Assembly: GCA_012033495.1 (NCBI GenBank)
Contig: JAAUQT010000006.1
Span: 1 to 64,000, forward strand
Length of the DNA: 64,000 nucleotides
Direction of reading: 5' to 3'
Source of the DNA: Cyanobacteria bacterium RM1_2_2
GTDB taxonomy: Bacteria > Cyanobacteriota > Cyanobacteriia > Elainellales > Elainellaceae
Shown: one piece after another, positions 52,498 through 61,634 of the stretch
How the letters are laid out: each line of letters starts with the position of its first letter
Numbering within the stretch: the stretch's first letter is position 1
Notes under the pieces: model-generated
Databases searched by the model: none
What the model saw: only the letters and a program-made list of their open reading frames with translations
Told to the model about the DNA's origin: nothing
Translations under genes and position numbers: made by a program

Positions 52498-53819
52498 GAG
52501 ATTTCCGAGAAAAAAGATACCAGTCAAGCTGGGCGGATGAGGATATCCCATTTGGGTAATAATGGATTGCGTTCCAACCTTTTCTCTACGGCTTGCATCG
52601 CTGCTTTAGACAGGGAGACACCTTTTTGATAGAGCTTCTGATTCAAATTAACAATCGGATGGAGACCTTTCCACGTCATACTTTGCGCCCAAGCCAGCAT
52701 GGTTGCCCCATTCACTAGCTTGGCACCATTCCAATGCTGTTCTAAAATGCCCCAACATCGCTCAATGGGATTGTACTTGCTATGGTAAGGCGGATAGTAC
52801 AGCAAGTGGATCGGTTTATCAATGCGGTCTACAAACTCCACCATGCGTTTGAGAAATTGAGTCCGCACACCGTTACTTTCAGGTCCGTTATCAACTTTGA
52901 ACTGAATCTGTTGAGTCGTCTGCTGTTGAGCCAGCGTTAGGCTGTCCCACCACTGCTCAATTGTGTCCACAATGAAATCACTGGTTTTGTAGGAACTCCC
53001 AAAACTAATGTGCAATGCTCCACTATCTTGGTCAACAATGCCACAGGGAATGTACTTCTCTTTGCACCCTAGATCATGGTCATTGGCTTGGTTATCTCCT
53101 CTTGTTTTGCCTCCTCGAGCATAATCTCCAATGTTCACAGTGGCTTTGCAATCGAGACTCAATCGTTTGATGTTGCCATCCTTTGCTTGGGCATCATGGT
53201 CATGAATATTGTCGAAAATCAGGTCTGTTTCCGGGAGTTTTTTTGGGGTTTGGCTTTAACCACTTTCCTGAGTCGGTAGCCCATTCGATTGAGGACTTCT
53301 GCCATCGTACTGGGAGACGGTAGCTGCTCGGTTGCAAACCCCTGTTGCCTCAACTGCCGGATCGCTGCGGCAGCCGTTAAGCGGGTGTAGGCAATCGTGC
53401 TGGTAAACGTTGGGTCTTGTTGCGCATGGGCTTCGGCTAATTGTTGGAGGGCTTGAGCCGCTTCTGGGTAACGTTCCTCCCATCGCTTTGCCCCGCTAAA
53501 GCTGGACTGCGCCCCAACACAGGTAATGCCCGTTCGCTGTTCGGCTAATCCGAGTTCGACCGTTGCTCGGCTCCATCCGAAGACCGATTCACTCAATCGG
53601 GCACTCCCATTGCAGTATTTTAGACACATCTCAGCTTGAAAACTGCGTCGCTTGGCTCCACTCAGCTTTGAGGCAGCTAGTCGTAGATCTGCAATTTGAC
53701 TATTGCTTAATTGTTCTGGGTCACAGACTACAACCAACACAGCTTTATCTCCTTCTACTGGCTCATAAGAATCTACTACGCTAGTCAGTCAAACGGTAGT
53801 TTCTTTCTCAGAAATCTCC
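52497..53819 (-). mobile_element. Complete ISAzo13-type insertion sequence, 1323 bp
   Basis: Imperfect terminal inverted repeats of about 26 bp start GGAGATTTCCGAGAAA at the left (52497) and GGAGATTTCTGAGAAA on the minus strand from 53819. TTA flanks both ends (52494-52496 and 53820-53822), consistent with a 3-bp target duplication. It carries one transposase gene on the minus strand. Confidence 0.85.
52524..53740 (-). CDS. ISAzo13 family transposase (one frameshift)
   Basis: About 405 aa corrected, normal for the family. The N-terminal half has HTH-like repeats (ARLSESVFGWSRATVELGL, PSPSTMAEVLNRMGYRLRKV). The C-terminal half has the DDE catalytic core: Asp in IFDNIHDHDAQAK, Asp in KVDNGPESNG and Glu in YHSKYNPIERCWG. 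The break falls in a T7 run at 53238-53244 (A7 on the coding strand); one A restores KKLPETDLIFD. Whether it is active depends on that base. Confidence 0.85.
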
Positions 53820-53965
53820 TTAGTAATCTAAGGGGCTTATCAATTCATGTTGCGATCCCCCTAAATCTCCCTACGACGGTAACTGATTAAGGAAGGTGAG
53901 AGGGACTCTGAAGGATTTTAACCCACGCTCTAGGGGAAGCGAGTAGCTGCAAGTGTTTTAGCCTG

Positions 53966-54223
53966 ATGACCATCCATTACAAACAGTCTCTTAAATCCCT
54001 CACTCAATACTACCGTTTACACAAGTTAGCTCTGCTATCGTTGGAGGCTTTTCAATCTTCTGAGTCTCCCATCCTGGGGAACTTTGAGTTTCAATTGCCT
54101 CAAAGAAGCCAGAAAATGAAATCAGATTTCATTGCAAAATTCCCTACTGGTGGAGAGTTCAGGGTAAGAGCAAATGTAAACACAGTCGTTGCCAAGCAAA
54201 GCAATGCCATCGTTTTAACCTAA
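53966..54223 (+). CDS. Small hypothetical ORF, doubtful
   Basis: 85 aa from an ATG, with no recognised motif and no obvious ribosome site. It lies between the insertion sequence and the ArsR gene, a stretch of about 480 bp that otherwise shows nothing. It may be chance or the tail of a gene displaced by the insertion. Confidence 0.25.
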   Translation: MTIHYKQSLKSLTQYYRLHKLALLSLEAFQSSESPILGNFEFQLPQRSQKMKSDFIAKFPTGGEFRVRANVNTVVAKQSNAIVLT

Positions 54224-54304
54224 TCTTCGTGGTTGGATACCATTTCACTACTGTGTAGCAATATAATAATAAGCGTAGATTTATCAAGTTTGTGGAATGC
54301 CCTT

Positions 54305-54712
54305 ATGCCTAAAAAGCCGCCTAAAAAGCCCGTTGCCGTTCAAGAGAGAACGGAGAAAGGTGGCATTTCCAAACTGACTCCTGAAGCGTTAAGCTTAATG
54401 GCAGACTTCTTCAAAGTTTTATCGGAAGTCAGTCGGCTTCAGATTGTGTGCTCCCTCAAGGCAGGCGACAAAAACGTTACTGAGATCATTGAAGAAACGG
54501 GATTAGGTCAAGCAAATGTTTCCAAACATTTGAAGATGCTTACCCAAGCAGGAGTAGTAGCGCGGGAACAACGGGGAGTATGTGTTTACTACCGCATTGC
54601 CAATCCTTTTCTGTTTGAGCTATGCGATTTAGTTTGTGATGCCCTCACAATACAGGCAGAGCAACACAGCCAACAATTACAACAGTTATCTCAACTGCGG
54701 CAAAGTCGTTAG
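54305..54712 (+). CDS. ArsR-family HTH repressor, BigR/SqrR-like by context
   Basis: 135 aa from the ATG at 54305 (MPKKPPKKP). Winged HTH about 30-120: FFKVLSEVSRLQIVCSL, NVTEIIEETGLGQANVSKHLKML, REQRGVCVYYRI. Two Cys lie in the C-terminal helix region (ELCDLVCDAL) and one in VCSLK near helix 2, so a dithiol or persulfide sensor is possible. It precedes persulfide dioxygenase, rhodanese and TauE/SafE genes, the usual targets of BigR/SqrR-type sulfide-responsive repressors. The regulatory link is inferred from order. Confidence 0.8.
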   Translation: MPKKPPKKPVAVQERTEKGGISKLTPEALSLMADFFKVLSEVSRLQIVCSLKAGDKNVTEIIEETGLGQANVSKHLKMLTQAGVVAREQRGVCVYYRIANPFLFELCDLVCDALTIQAEQHSQQLQQLSQLRQSR

Positions 54713-54738
54713 AGACCTCATCAAGGGTTTTCGTTTAT

Positions 54739-54769
54739 TAAGCGGGCAGATCAACAGTCTACCCGCTTA
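54739..54769 (+). terminator. Hairpin after the ArsR gene
   Basis: Eight-base stem TAAGCGGG (54739-54746) with CCCGCTTA (54762-54769), 15-nt loop, without a strong T tract. Possible weak terminator or RNA-processing site between the regulator and the sulfur genes. Confidence 0.4.
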
Positions 54770-54906
54770 TTGCTGCGCTCAGCAAAGTTATTCAGGACAG
54801 GATGCAACGATAGCTCCTCGGCTGAGGGTGCACACCCTGAACTTCCTCATCCTAACGACTGCCATCAAAACGCTTCCATCCCAGATCCAACTTCTTAAAG
54901 TTTAGT

Positions 54907-54939
54907 TGATAAATTGGATTACCATATAGTAATATAGTG
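54907..54939 (+). promoter_or_regulatory. Candidate promoter/operator for the sulfur operon
   Basis: TTGATA, an 18-bp spacer and TAATAT form a fair promoter. Overlapping the -10 is a direct repeat ATATAGTA/ATATAGTG (54924-54939), an AT-rich site of the sort ArsR/BigR proteins bind. About 180 bp separate it from the start codon. Confidence 0.4.
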
Positions 54940-55121
54940 AGAAGACAAGGTTTACTCGTGTCCAAAGCAAATAGGCTTTGAATCATCAATTCAAAGCTCT
55001 CTCGGCTCTGTGACTCTATTCTCAATTCTGGTGATTGCATTCAATTCTGTTTAGATTTAACAACATCTAGAACCTTTGCTCCAGCCTCTTTTTCTGTATC
55101 CTTTTCTAGGAGGTAAAGATT

Positions 55122-55829
55122 ATGCTATTTCGTCAGTTGTTTGATCGAGATAGTTGGACATACACCTATCTCATTGCCGACCTCAACACCCAAGAAGCAG
55201 TCCTAGTTGACCCCGTTATAGAACAGTCTGATCGGGATTATAAGCTGCTCAACGAGTTGGGTTTAAAGTTGAAATACTGCTTGGAAACTCACGTTCATGC
55301 TGATCACATTACTGGAACTGGAAAACTGCGTGAGTTGACCGGCTGCGAAGGAATTGTGCCAGAGAATGCTCAGGTTGCTTGCGCCAATCGTTGGATCAAG
55401 CATGGAGAAGTTTTGAAGGTAGGCGAGATTGAAATTCAGGCAATCGCCACCTTGGGACATACAGACAGCCACATGGCCTATCTGGTCAACGGTGACAGAG
55501 CTCTCACAGGCGATGCATTGTTCATTCGCGGCTGTGGACGCACCGATTTTCAAAGTGGTGATGCAGGAACGTTATATGATTCTGTGACGCAGAACTTATT
55601 TACACTATCGGATGAAACCCTAGTGTATCCCGCTCATGACTACCGAGGCCATTCTGTTTCCACAATTGCAGAAGAAAAGCAATGGAATCCTCGCTTCGTT
55701 GGGCGTACACGAAATCAATTCATTGAGTTTATGGGCAGTCTAAACTTGCCTGATCCTAAAAAGATGATGGAAGCAGTGCCAGCAAACGAACAATGTGGCA
55801 ATGTTGTGGGTGGCAATAAGATAAACTAG
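55122..55829 (+). CDS. ETHE1-like persulfide dioxygenase (metallo-beta-lactamase fold)
   Basis: 235 aa. Metal motif THVHADHITG (HxHxDH), further His in LGHTDSHM, Asp in TGDALFIRGCGRTDFQ and His in YPAHDYRGH, all typical of ETHE1/BlhB-type persulfide dioxygenases, which oxidise glutathione persulfide to sulfite with O2. A strong ribosome site AGGAGGT (55108-55114) fixes the start. Followed in the same direction by rhodanese and TauE/SafE genes: persulfide supply, oxidation and sulfite export form one pathway. Confidence 0.9.
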   Translation: MLFRQLFDRDSWTYTYLIADLNTQEAVLVDPVIEQSDRDYKLLNELGLKLKYCLETHVHADHITGTGKLRELTGCEGIVPENAQVACANRWIKHGEVLKVGEIEIQAIATLGHTDSHMAYLVNGDRALTGDALFIRGCGRTDFQSGDAGTLYDSVTQNLFTLSDETLVYPAHDYRGHSVSTIAEEKQWNPRFVGRTRNQFIEFMGSLNLPDPKKMMEAVPANEQCGNVVGGNKIN

Positions 55830-55907
55830 ATTTCTGCGATCATCTAGCGAAAGACAGCACTTTCAAGACTACAAATTTAGAACAGATTGGAGAGTACGAT
55901 ATTTATC

Positions 55908-56465
55908 ATGAGTGAGAAAAAGATTCAGAATCAGCTTGAAACCATTAATGCACATATACTAAAACAACTTTGGAATGAACAAGCTGTCACATTAGTTGAT
56001 GTTCGTGAGCCGGCTGAACATGCAGCCGAAAAAATTCCAGGTTCGATGCTGATTCCCTTATCCAGCTTTGATCCAGCAAAAGTAGCTCATGATCCCAGTA
56101 AGCTGACTGTACTGTACTGTCGCAGCGGCAATCGATCGGCTCAGGCAGCTCAAAAATTGCTTACTGCTGGTGTAAACAAAGTGGCTCACTTAGAAGGTGG
56201 ATTATCTGCTTGGGTACAAATGGGCTACCCGACCCAAATTGACAAAAAAGCGCCGATGAGTCTGATGCGCCAAGTGCAAATTGCAGCAGGTTCGCTTGTT
56301 GTCATTGGAACCGCATTAGGTGCATTGGTCTCCCCTTGGTTTTTAGTTTTGAGTGGGTTTGTTGGCTCTGGACTCATATTTGCAGGAATTACCGATACTT
56401 GCGCACTAGGAATGCTGCTTGCCAAAATGCCTTGGAATCAAAGAGTCTCAGATACAGTTCAGTAA
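55908..56465 (+). CDS. Rhodanese-domain protein with C-terminal membrane helices
   Basis: 185 aa from the ATG at 55908. Rhodanese domain about 10-110 (LVDVREPAEHAAEKIPGS; active-site Cys in LYCRSGNRS). Two hydrophobic helices at about 125-170 form a DUF2892-like membrane anchor (GSLVVIGTALGALVSPWF). It would transfer sulfane sulfur between thiols at the membrane, feeding the adjacent persulfide dioxygenase. Confidence 0.88.
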   Translation: MSEKKIQNQLETINAHILKQLWNEQAVTLVDVREPAEHAAEKIPGSMLIPLSSFDPAKVAHDPSKLTVLYCRSGNRSAQAAQKLLTAGVNKVAHLEGGLSAWVQMGYPTQIDKKAPMSLMRQVQIAAGSLVVIGTALGALVSPWFLVLSGFVGSGLIFAGITDTCALGMLLAKMPWNQRVSDTVQ

Positions 56466-56525
56466 TCAGAATGTTGAAGAGTCTCTAAAAATTTGCCCAT
56501 CAGAACCATTGAGGAAGATACGTTG

Positions 56526-57308
56526 ATGCTAGCAACTATGGTTGGGCATTTACTTGCAATTTGTATCGGCATCAGTCTAGGGCTTATTGGCGGTGGTGGA
56601 TCAATTCTTGCTGCCCCGGTTCTGATTTACGTCATGTCTGTTCCTGCCAAAGCAGCTTTTGCCATGACATTAGCGATTGTCGGATTTGTCAGCTTGATTG
56701 GGGCAATCCCTCACTGGCGACAAGGGAACGTCAATCTAGGAATTGCAGCACTCTTTTCACCTGCTGCAATGTTAGGCGCGTATTTGGGAGCACGTTTTGC
56801 AGCGCTCCCGTTCATTACTTCCACGCTTCAATTAGTCACCTTTGGTGTGATGATGCTGATTGCGTCGATTAGCATGATTCGCAAAGGTGCTGGCAAATTT
56901 AAAGCTGAACGCGATGCCGACCCTCCCTACCATCCCTCCATTCCCAAGAGGTTACTCATTCCCCTAGAAGGGTTGGGGGTTGGTGCACTCACTGGATTTG
57001 TCGGCATTGGAGGTGGATTTCTAGTCATCCCGGCACTCGTGTTACTAGGCGGCATCTCAATGAAGGAAGCAGTGGGCACTTCTCTGATTATCTTGGCGCT
57101 GAAATCGGTAGCTGGGTTTGCCGGATATGTGGGGCATGTCACCATTGATGGGAACTTACTCCTTTCTTTTACAATTGCCTCTACTCTTGGCATTCTTGTT
57201 GGCACTTACCTCAACCAGTTTGTAACCGCTAAACAGCTTGAGAAAGGCTTTGGATACTTTGTCCTAGCTGTAGCCATTTTTGTGTTGATCAAGCAAGGTA
57301 GTTGGTGA
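56526..57308 (+). CDS. TauE/SafE (TSUP) family anion exporter
   Basis: 260 aa from the ATG at 56526. About eight transmembrane helices in two related halves, each opening with a Gly-rich motif (SLGLIGGGGSILAAPVL and FVGIGGGFLVIPALV), typical of TSUP proteins that export sulfite or related sulfur anions. Last gene of the sulfur set, likely removing sulfite made by the ETHE1-like enzyme. Confidence 0.88.
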   Translation: MLATMVGHLLAICIGISLGLIGGGGSILAAPVLIYVMSVPAKAAFAMTLAIVGFVSLIGAIPHWRQGNVNLGIAALFSPAAMLGAYLGARFAALPFITSTLQLVTFGVMMLIASISMIRKGAGKFKAERDADPPYHPSIPKRLLIPLEGLGVGALTGFVGIGGGFLVIPALVLLGGISMKEAVGTSLIILALKSVAGFAGYVGHVTIDGNLLLSFTIASTLGILVGTYLNQFVTAKQLEKGFGYFVLAVAIFVLIKQGSW

Positions 57309-57397
57309 TTAAACCAGCAACAGAATACCCAACATTGGGATCGGGTTTCGGCTGCGCTCAACCCACTTTTCCCCTTGCGCTCAACCCACTTTTCCCC

Positions 57398-57516
57398 TTG
57401 CGCTCAACCTACTTGGTTTCTGAGTGCTGAGCGCAGTCGAAGCACAGCATAACACTACTTTTGCGCTCAACCTACTTGGTTTCTGAGTGCTGAGCGCAGT
57501 CGAAGCACAGCATAAC
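57398..57516. repeat. 63-bp tandem duplication
   Basis: Unit one 57398-57460 and unit two from 57461 are nearly identical (TTGCGCTCAACCTACTTGG...GAGCGCAGTCGAAGC). Preceded at about 57340-57397 by shorter copies of GCGCTCAACCCACTTTTCC. Motif family shared with 35339-35433. Confidence 0.8.
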
Positions 57517-57535
57517 ATGAACAAGGATTGCCAAG

Positions 57536-58107
57536 TTAGTAGGTAGATTGCTGCATGAAGATGAGTGGTTTTTTCCATCTCAGCTTCTCAACTGCTTTAT
57601 CTAAGGGTGTGCCTGCAACTGAGTTTGTGTAGTTGCTCATTGTCTTAACGGCAATCCCTAAAATAACTTCAAGCACCTGCTGAGCCGAATAGCCTGCCGC
57701 AAAAATGCTGCTAATTCAGCTTCTGCTATCTTTCCTCGATTTAAGATTAAAGACCGCGTGAATCGCCGCAATGATTCCAGCTTCGGGTCTTCTAAGTCTG
57801 TTCCCTGCCGGAGTGCCTCAGTGTCATTCGGAGCCATGCCTGCAATTTGTGACAGCTTGGTGTGCCAAGGAACACAGTATTCGCATTGATTCTCAAAGTT
57901 GGCAGTTTGATAAACCACCTGACGTTCAATCGGCGATAATGACGTAGTATCAAATAACTCCCAAAGATGAACATATCCTTCTAATAAAGCAGGTGATTCT
58001 GCCATCACTCTTTCCAAGTTCGGAATCATACCCAGGTTTTTCTTTGCTTGTTCTAAGAACGGCTTAGAGGCTGCGGGCGCGGTTGTTTCAGTGTGAATTT
58101 GGAACAT
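57536..58107 (-). CDS. AhpD-like / carboxymuconolactone decarboxylase family protein (one frameshift)
   Basis: About 190 aa corrected. The CMD core carries the redox pair CEYCVPWHTK (CxxC with the following His), as in AhpD-type alkylhydroperoxidases, which reduce peroxides with thiols. The frame breaks at the A5 run 57701-57705; one base restores AAGYSAQQVLEVILGIAVKTMSN and the stop moves to 57536. Divergent from an HxlR regulator. Confidence 0.85.
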
Positions 58108-58214
58108 TGATATCTTTTTGGGCTGATTTATGTTTCGTTAGCCACAATAAATGACTGCTCGATAAACTGCAAGCAGACACTTTTTAGTCAGGTAGATACT
58201 TTTTGGTTACAAAT

Positions 58215-58601
58215 ATGGAATTTTCAGCGCCACCCGACTCAGAAATTTCTTCCAACCCCTCTCTCGGCTTAGTTGCAATGTTTGAAGATTGCCTTGGCTG
58301 TAAATGGACGATTCACCTACTCGCGCAAATTCGTTGCGGCATCAATCGTCCTAGCACGCTCGTAAAAACCAAAAAGGGATTGACAACAAAGGTGCTGAAC
58401 GAATGTTTAGCGCGGCTCATTCAATATGGCATCGTTGAAAAAACAACTTATCTAGAACTTCCGCCTCGCGTTGAGTATCATTTGACGCCATTTGGGCAGG
58501 AGTTTGTCGAAATACTTGATCGGATGGAAGCTTTACAAGAGCAATTCAAATCAAACAGCGATCCCTCTACCGACAACCTCAAATCACCATTTCGCAAATA
58601 A
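58215..58601 (+). CDS. HxlR-family transcriptional regulator
   Basis: 128 aa from the ATG at 58215. Winged HTH: CLGCKWTIHLLAQIRCG, LTTKVLNECLARLIQYGIVEK, PPRVEYHLTPFGQEF. The two nearby Cys could sense electrophiles or redox state, as in other HxlR proteins. Divergent from the AhpD-like gene, which it probably controls. Confidence 0.83.
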   Translation: MEFSAPPDSEISSNPSLGLVAMFEDCLGCKWTIHLLAQIRCGINRPSTLVKTKKGLTTKVLNECLARLIQYGIVEKTTYLELPPRVEYHLTPFGQEFVEILDRMEALQEQFKSNSDPSTDNLKSPFRK

Positions 58602-58619
58602 CGCCAGTCTTTATTTCGG

Positions 58620-59072
58620 TTATTTGGGTTGCCAAAAGTTTTCAGATTCAGGTCTACTATCGTATTGCTGAGTTGCGGCTTCAACGTCGGAAATATGTTG
58701 ATATGCCCATTCTCCTAAAATAGCAAGTGGCTCAGCCAATGACTCTCCTAACGTAGTCAAAGAGTAGTCAACTCTGGGTGGAACGGTTGGGAATACCTCT
58801 CGCTGAATAATCCCAAATCGTTCTAAGTTGCGTAGATTTTGCACCAGCATTTTAGGTGATATGGCAATAATTTGCTGCTTCAAGTCGCTGTATCGTTTCG
58901 GCCCTTGAGTTAATGCGTAGATGATCAAAATTGTCCACTTACTGGCAATCTTCTCAAGAATTTGATGCCCCTCGCACTGGGTATCGAAGATTCCCATATT
59001 GGCAATTCGATCCAAAGCGGGTTGAGGTGGATAGTTAAATTCAGCTTCATTTGGGTTGGGATGACGAACCAT
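58620..59072 (-). CDS. HxlR-family transcriptional regulator
   Basis: 150 aa. Winged HTH: EKIASKWTILIIYALTQGPKRYSDL, ISPKMLVQNLRNLERFGIIQR, PPRVDYSLTTLGESL. A Cys lies in DTQCEGH just before the domain, a position known to be a redox sensor in this family (for example QorR). Divergent from the quinone oxidoreductase gene, its likely target. Convergent with the other HxlR gene. Confidence 0.87.
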   Translation of the reverse strand: MVRHPNPNEAEFNYPPQPALDRIANMGIFDTQCEGHQILEKIASKWTILIIYALTQGPKRYSDLKQQIIAISPKMLVQNLRNLERFGIIQREVFPTVPPRVDYSLTTLGESLAEPLAILGEWAYQHISDVEAATQQYDSRPESENFWQPK

Positions 59073-59292
59073 GTTGACTTACCAAATCGTAACTCATGCA
59101 CTTTTCCGTAAATCCTTTCAAGTGCCGACCTGTACATGTTACTCACTATAACAGTAAGCACTTGGGTTCGGAGTGCAGGAATTCTATCCCTGCGGGGGTG
59201 CAGCCTCCCTACGCCGGACTCACTTTTGCCTACTGCTAGAAGATACGGTTTTGGTTGATAGTTTTGGTTATAGTTTTGGTTATTTAACAACG

Positions 59293-60309
59293 ATGAAAGC
59301 AATCATAATTGAGCAGTTTGGTCAACCTAACGTTTTTCAGTTTGTAGACAGACCTGTTCCTCAAATCCTGCCGGATCATATTCTGATTCGAGTGGCAGCA
59401 ACTAGCATCAACCCTGTAGATATTAAAATCCGTGAAGGTGTAATCGCTGATATTGCTCCTAGTTTTCCAGCTATTTTACACGGCGATGTTGCAGGTGTAG
59501 TTGAAGCCGTTGGAGAGGGTGTTAGCAGATTTAAAGTCGGTGATCAAGTCTATGGTTGCGCGGGAGGTGTCAAAGGCACGGGAGGAGCCTTGGCTGAGTA
59601 CATACTTGCAGATGCTCACTTAATTGCCCACAAGCCCCAAGCTCTAACGATGAGAGAAGCTGCTGCACTCCCCCTTGTATCCATTACAGCTTGGGAAGGT
59701 TTGATCGATCGCGCCAGAGTTCGTCCAGAGCACAAGGTTCTGATTTATGGCAGTACGGGAGGTGTAGGGCAGATTGGCGTGCAATTAGCAAAGTGGGCTG
59801 GGGCAACGGTGTACGCTTTAGTATCGAGTCAGGAGAAGGCAGCGGTTGCTTGTGGGCTGGGGGCTGATGTTACAATCAACTACCGTCAAACTCCTGTTGC
59901 AGAATTCGTTGCCGAACATACTAACGGTGAAGGCTTTGATATCGTATTTGATACGGTTGGCAACGATAATCTCCAAAATGCTTTTCAAGCAGCAACGCTC
60001 AACGGGACAGTTGTATCGCTCGTTTCCCTATCCCAGCAAGACCTCACCTTACTCCACGCCAAAGGACTAACCCTGCATTTGGTCTACATGCTGCTACCAA
60101 TGCTGTCCGGTTTGAATCGTGCCTATCATGCCGAGATTCTTGCAAATATTGCGCGTCTGGTTGATCAAGATCAGGTACGCCCGCTACTCGATCCAAGGTC
60201 TTTCACCTTCGCGGAGGTGGCTGCTGCCCACGCCTATGCTGGATCAGGCGCTGCTGTGGGGAAAGTCGTTTTGGAACAGTTTTTGGGTGATTGCCGATCA
60301 TTACAGTAG
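59293..60309 (+). CDS. Zinc-independent quinone oxidoreductase / MDR-family NADPH reductase
   Basis: 338 aa from the ATG at 59293. Medium-chain reductase with GroES-like N-terminal domain (SINPVDIKIREG, GDVAGVVEAVGEGV, FKVGDQVYG) and Rossmann domain with NADPH motif YGSTGGVGQIGVQLAK; no structural zinc cysteines. Reduces quinones or enals with NADPH. The neighbouring divergent HxlR regulator suggests electrophile-induced expression. Upstream 59250-59285 has TTTTGGTTAT-like direct repeats that may form the operator. Confidence 0.9.
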   Translation: MKAIIIEQFGQPNVFQFVDRPVPQILPDHILIRVAATSINPVDIKIREGVIADIAPSFPAILHGDVAGVVEAVGEGVSRFKVGDQVYGCAGGVKGTGGALAEYILADAHLIAHKPQALTMREAAALPLVSITAWEGLIDRARVRPEHKVLIYGSTGGVGQIGVQLAKWAGATVYALVSSQEKAAVACGLGADVTINYRQTPVAEFVAEHTNGEGFDIVFDTVGNDNLQNAFQAATLNGTVVSLVSLSQQDLTLLHAKGLTLHLVYMLLPMLSGLNRAYHAEILANIARLVDQDQVRPLLDPRSFTFAEVAAAHAYAGSGAAVGKVVLEQFLGDCRSLQ

Positions 60310-60706
60310 AAATAACCAAATTCCTTGCCTCTAGTGCCACTTTTCCGCACTCTCACCAGAATTCCGGTGAAGAGTCGATGCAGCTAGGGGCTGTCAATTC
60401 CAGCTAAAGCCCTGACATGGTTTGTAGTGTCAAGAAGCCCTCAGGATACAGTGAGCGAGGACAGCAGGAGGCTAGGTTTTGGGTGTTCAGGTTGCGTGTC
60501 AGCAGGGGCGATCGGTCGAGTCCAGTCAGACGAGTTAGTCAGGGCGATCGGTGCACTTCTCAGCTAACCATGCTGTTACAGCGGATTGTTGGGTTCCTGC
60601 TCGTGGAGTGGCAAAGCCTGTTTGCCACCGCACAACTTCACCGTTATGCTTAATCGTAATTGTAATGCCCACGAATTGGAACCGTTGGAGATAGGAGAAA
60701 ATTGAC
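60310..60706. other. Intergenic region
   Basis: About 397 bp with no convincing gene. Contains two copies of GGGCGATCGGT (about 60502 and 60541). I see nothing else in it. Confidence 0.4.
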
Positions 60707-61446
60707 ATGGGATTTAAGTACATTGATGCTCTAGCAACACCTGAGAATTTAGAGGAATTGCTGAAAATTACAGATATGGTTGCTGGAGTCGGACTGGAAA
60801 CATCTAATGTTTTCGATATCGAAGACATTTTGCGAGACAGCCCACTCATGCAAAATGTCTAGTAGAAGTTTGTAAAGATGCTGCTTCGGTTAAAATCCTA
60901 GAAGAGCGCTACCTTGGGGAAGAATTCAACCTGGAAAGGATGATCAAAATGCCTCCCCATTCGTTGGGCTGGACTTATGCCAAAGTTCTTAGCGCATTAA
61001 AGTATGATCCTCAGTTTTATCGTATTCGTGACATTCAATCGGATGTTGACTATATCACCTACCGAATTCGTAAAACGCATGATTTACATCATATTTTGAC
61101 AGGGTTTAGCTTCGATGACTATAGTGAGTTGGGCGTTATTTCTATCACTGTTGGTCAAATTGGCTATCCAGCATTCATTCTCATTGACCTACTAGGATCT
61201 TTGTTGGCTTACCTAACGGACGATAAAAGCCCAGGAATTGACGATCAGCTAGAGTATAACTTTGACATCGTTTCTGCCGGAATTCGGATGGCTAGACAAG
61301 CTAAGCCTTTATTTCCTATTAAATGGGAAGAAGGTCTAGAGCGTTCCTTAGACGACTGGCGAAGTGAACTAAACATTCAGCCTGTTACTACTGGTTTATG
61401 GAGTTGGTACACTCGCCCAGTTCTACAAGAGGCTATTCGTGCATAA
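60707..61446 (+). CDS. Coq4 family protein (one frameshift)
   Basis: 246 aa corrected. The key zinc motif HDxxH-x11-E is exact (HDLHH then Glu in YSELG), in the usual second half of the domain. N-terminus MGFKYIDALATPENLEELL. The frame breaks in the A4 run 60852-60855; one A restores MQKCLVEVCKDAASVKILEE leading into the intact remainder. In ubiquinone-making organisms Coq4 organises or performs ring decarboxylation/hydroxylation; the cyanobacterial role is not established to my knowledge. Confidence 0.83.
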
Positions 61447-61634
61447 CAAGTCCAGTGCAGCGGACTCTCGAACGCTGCTGACGCTGAGTTCCAGGTTGTT
61501 AGCAACCGTTGAACAGCAGCGTTAGCCTGCAACTTGCAAGTAGAGAGAGCCTGGGAAATCAACGGTTAAAGGTTAAAGAAGGAGCGTCGTTTTTCATCTA
61601 GGCTTGGCGATCGCTCCTCAGAAAAGACATTTCC

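Noticed and set aside
57309-57535. Tandem repeats as a CRISPR array
   Set aside because: Units are contiguous 63-bp duplications without unique spacers, and no cas genes are present.
60417-60653. Open frame between the oxidoreductase and Coq4 genes
   Set aside because: Low-complexity repeats of GGGCGATCGG and no recognisable protein features.
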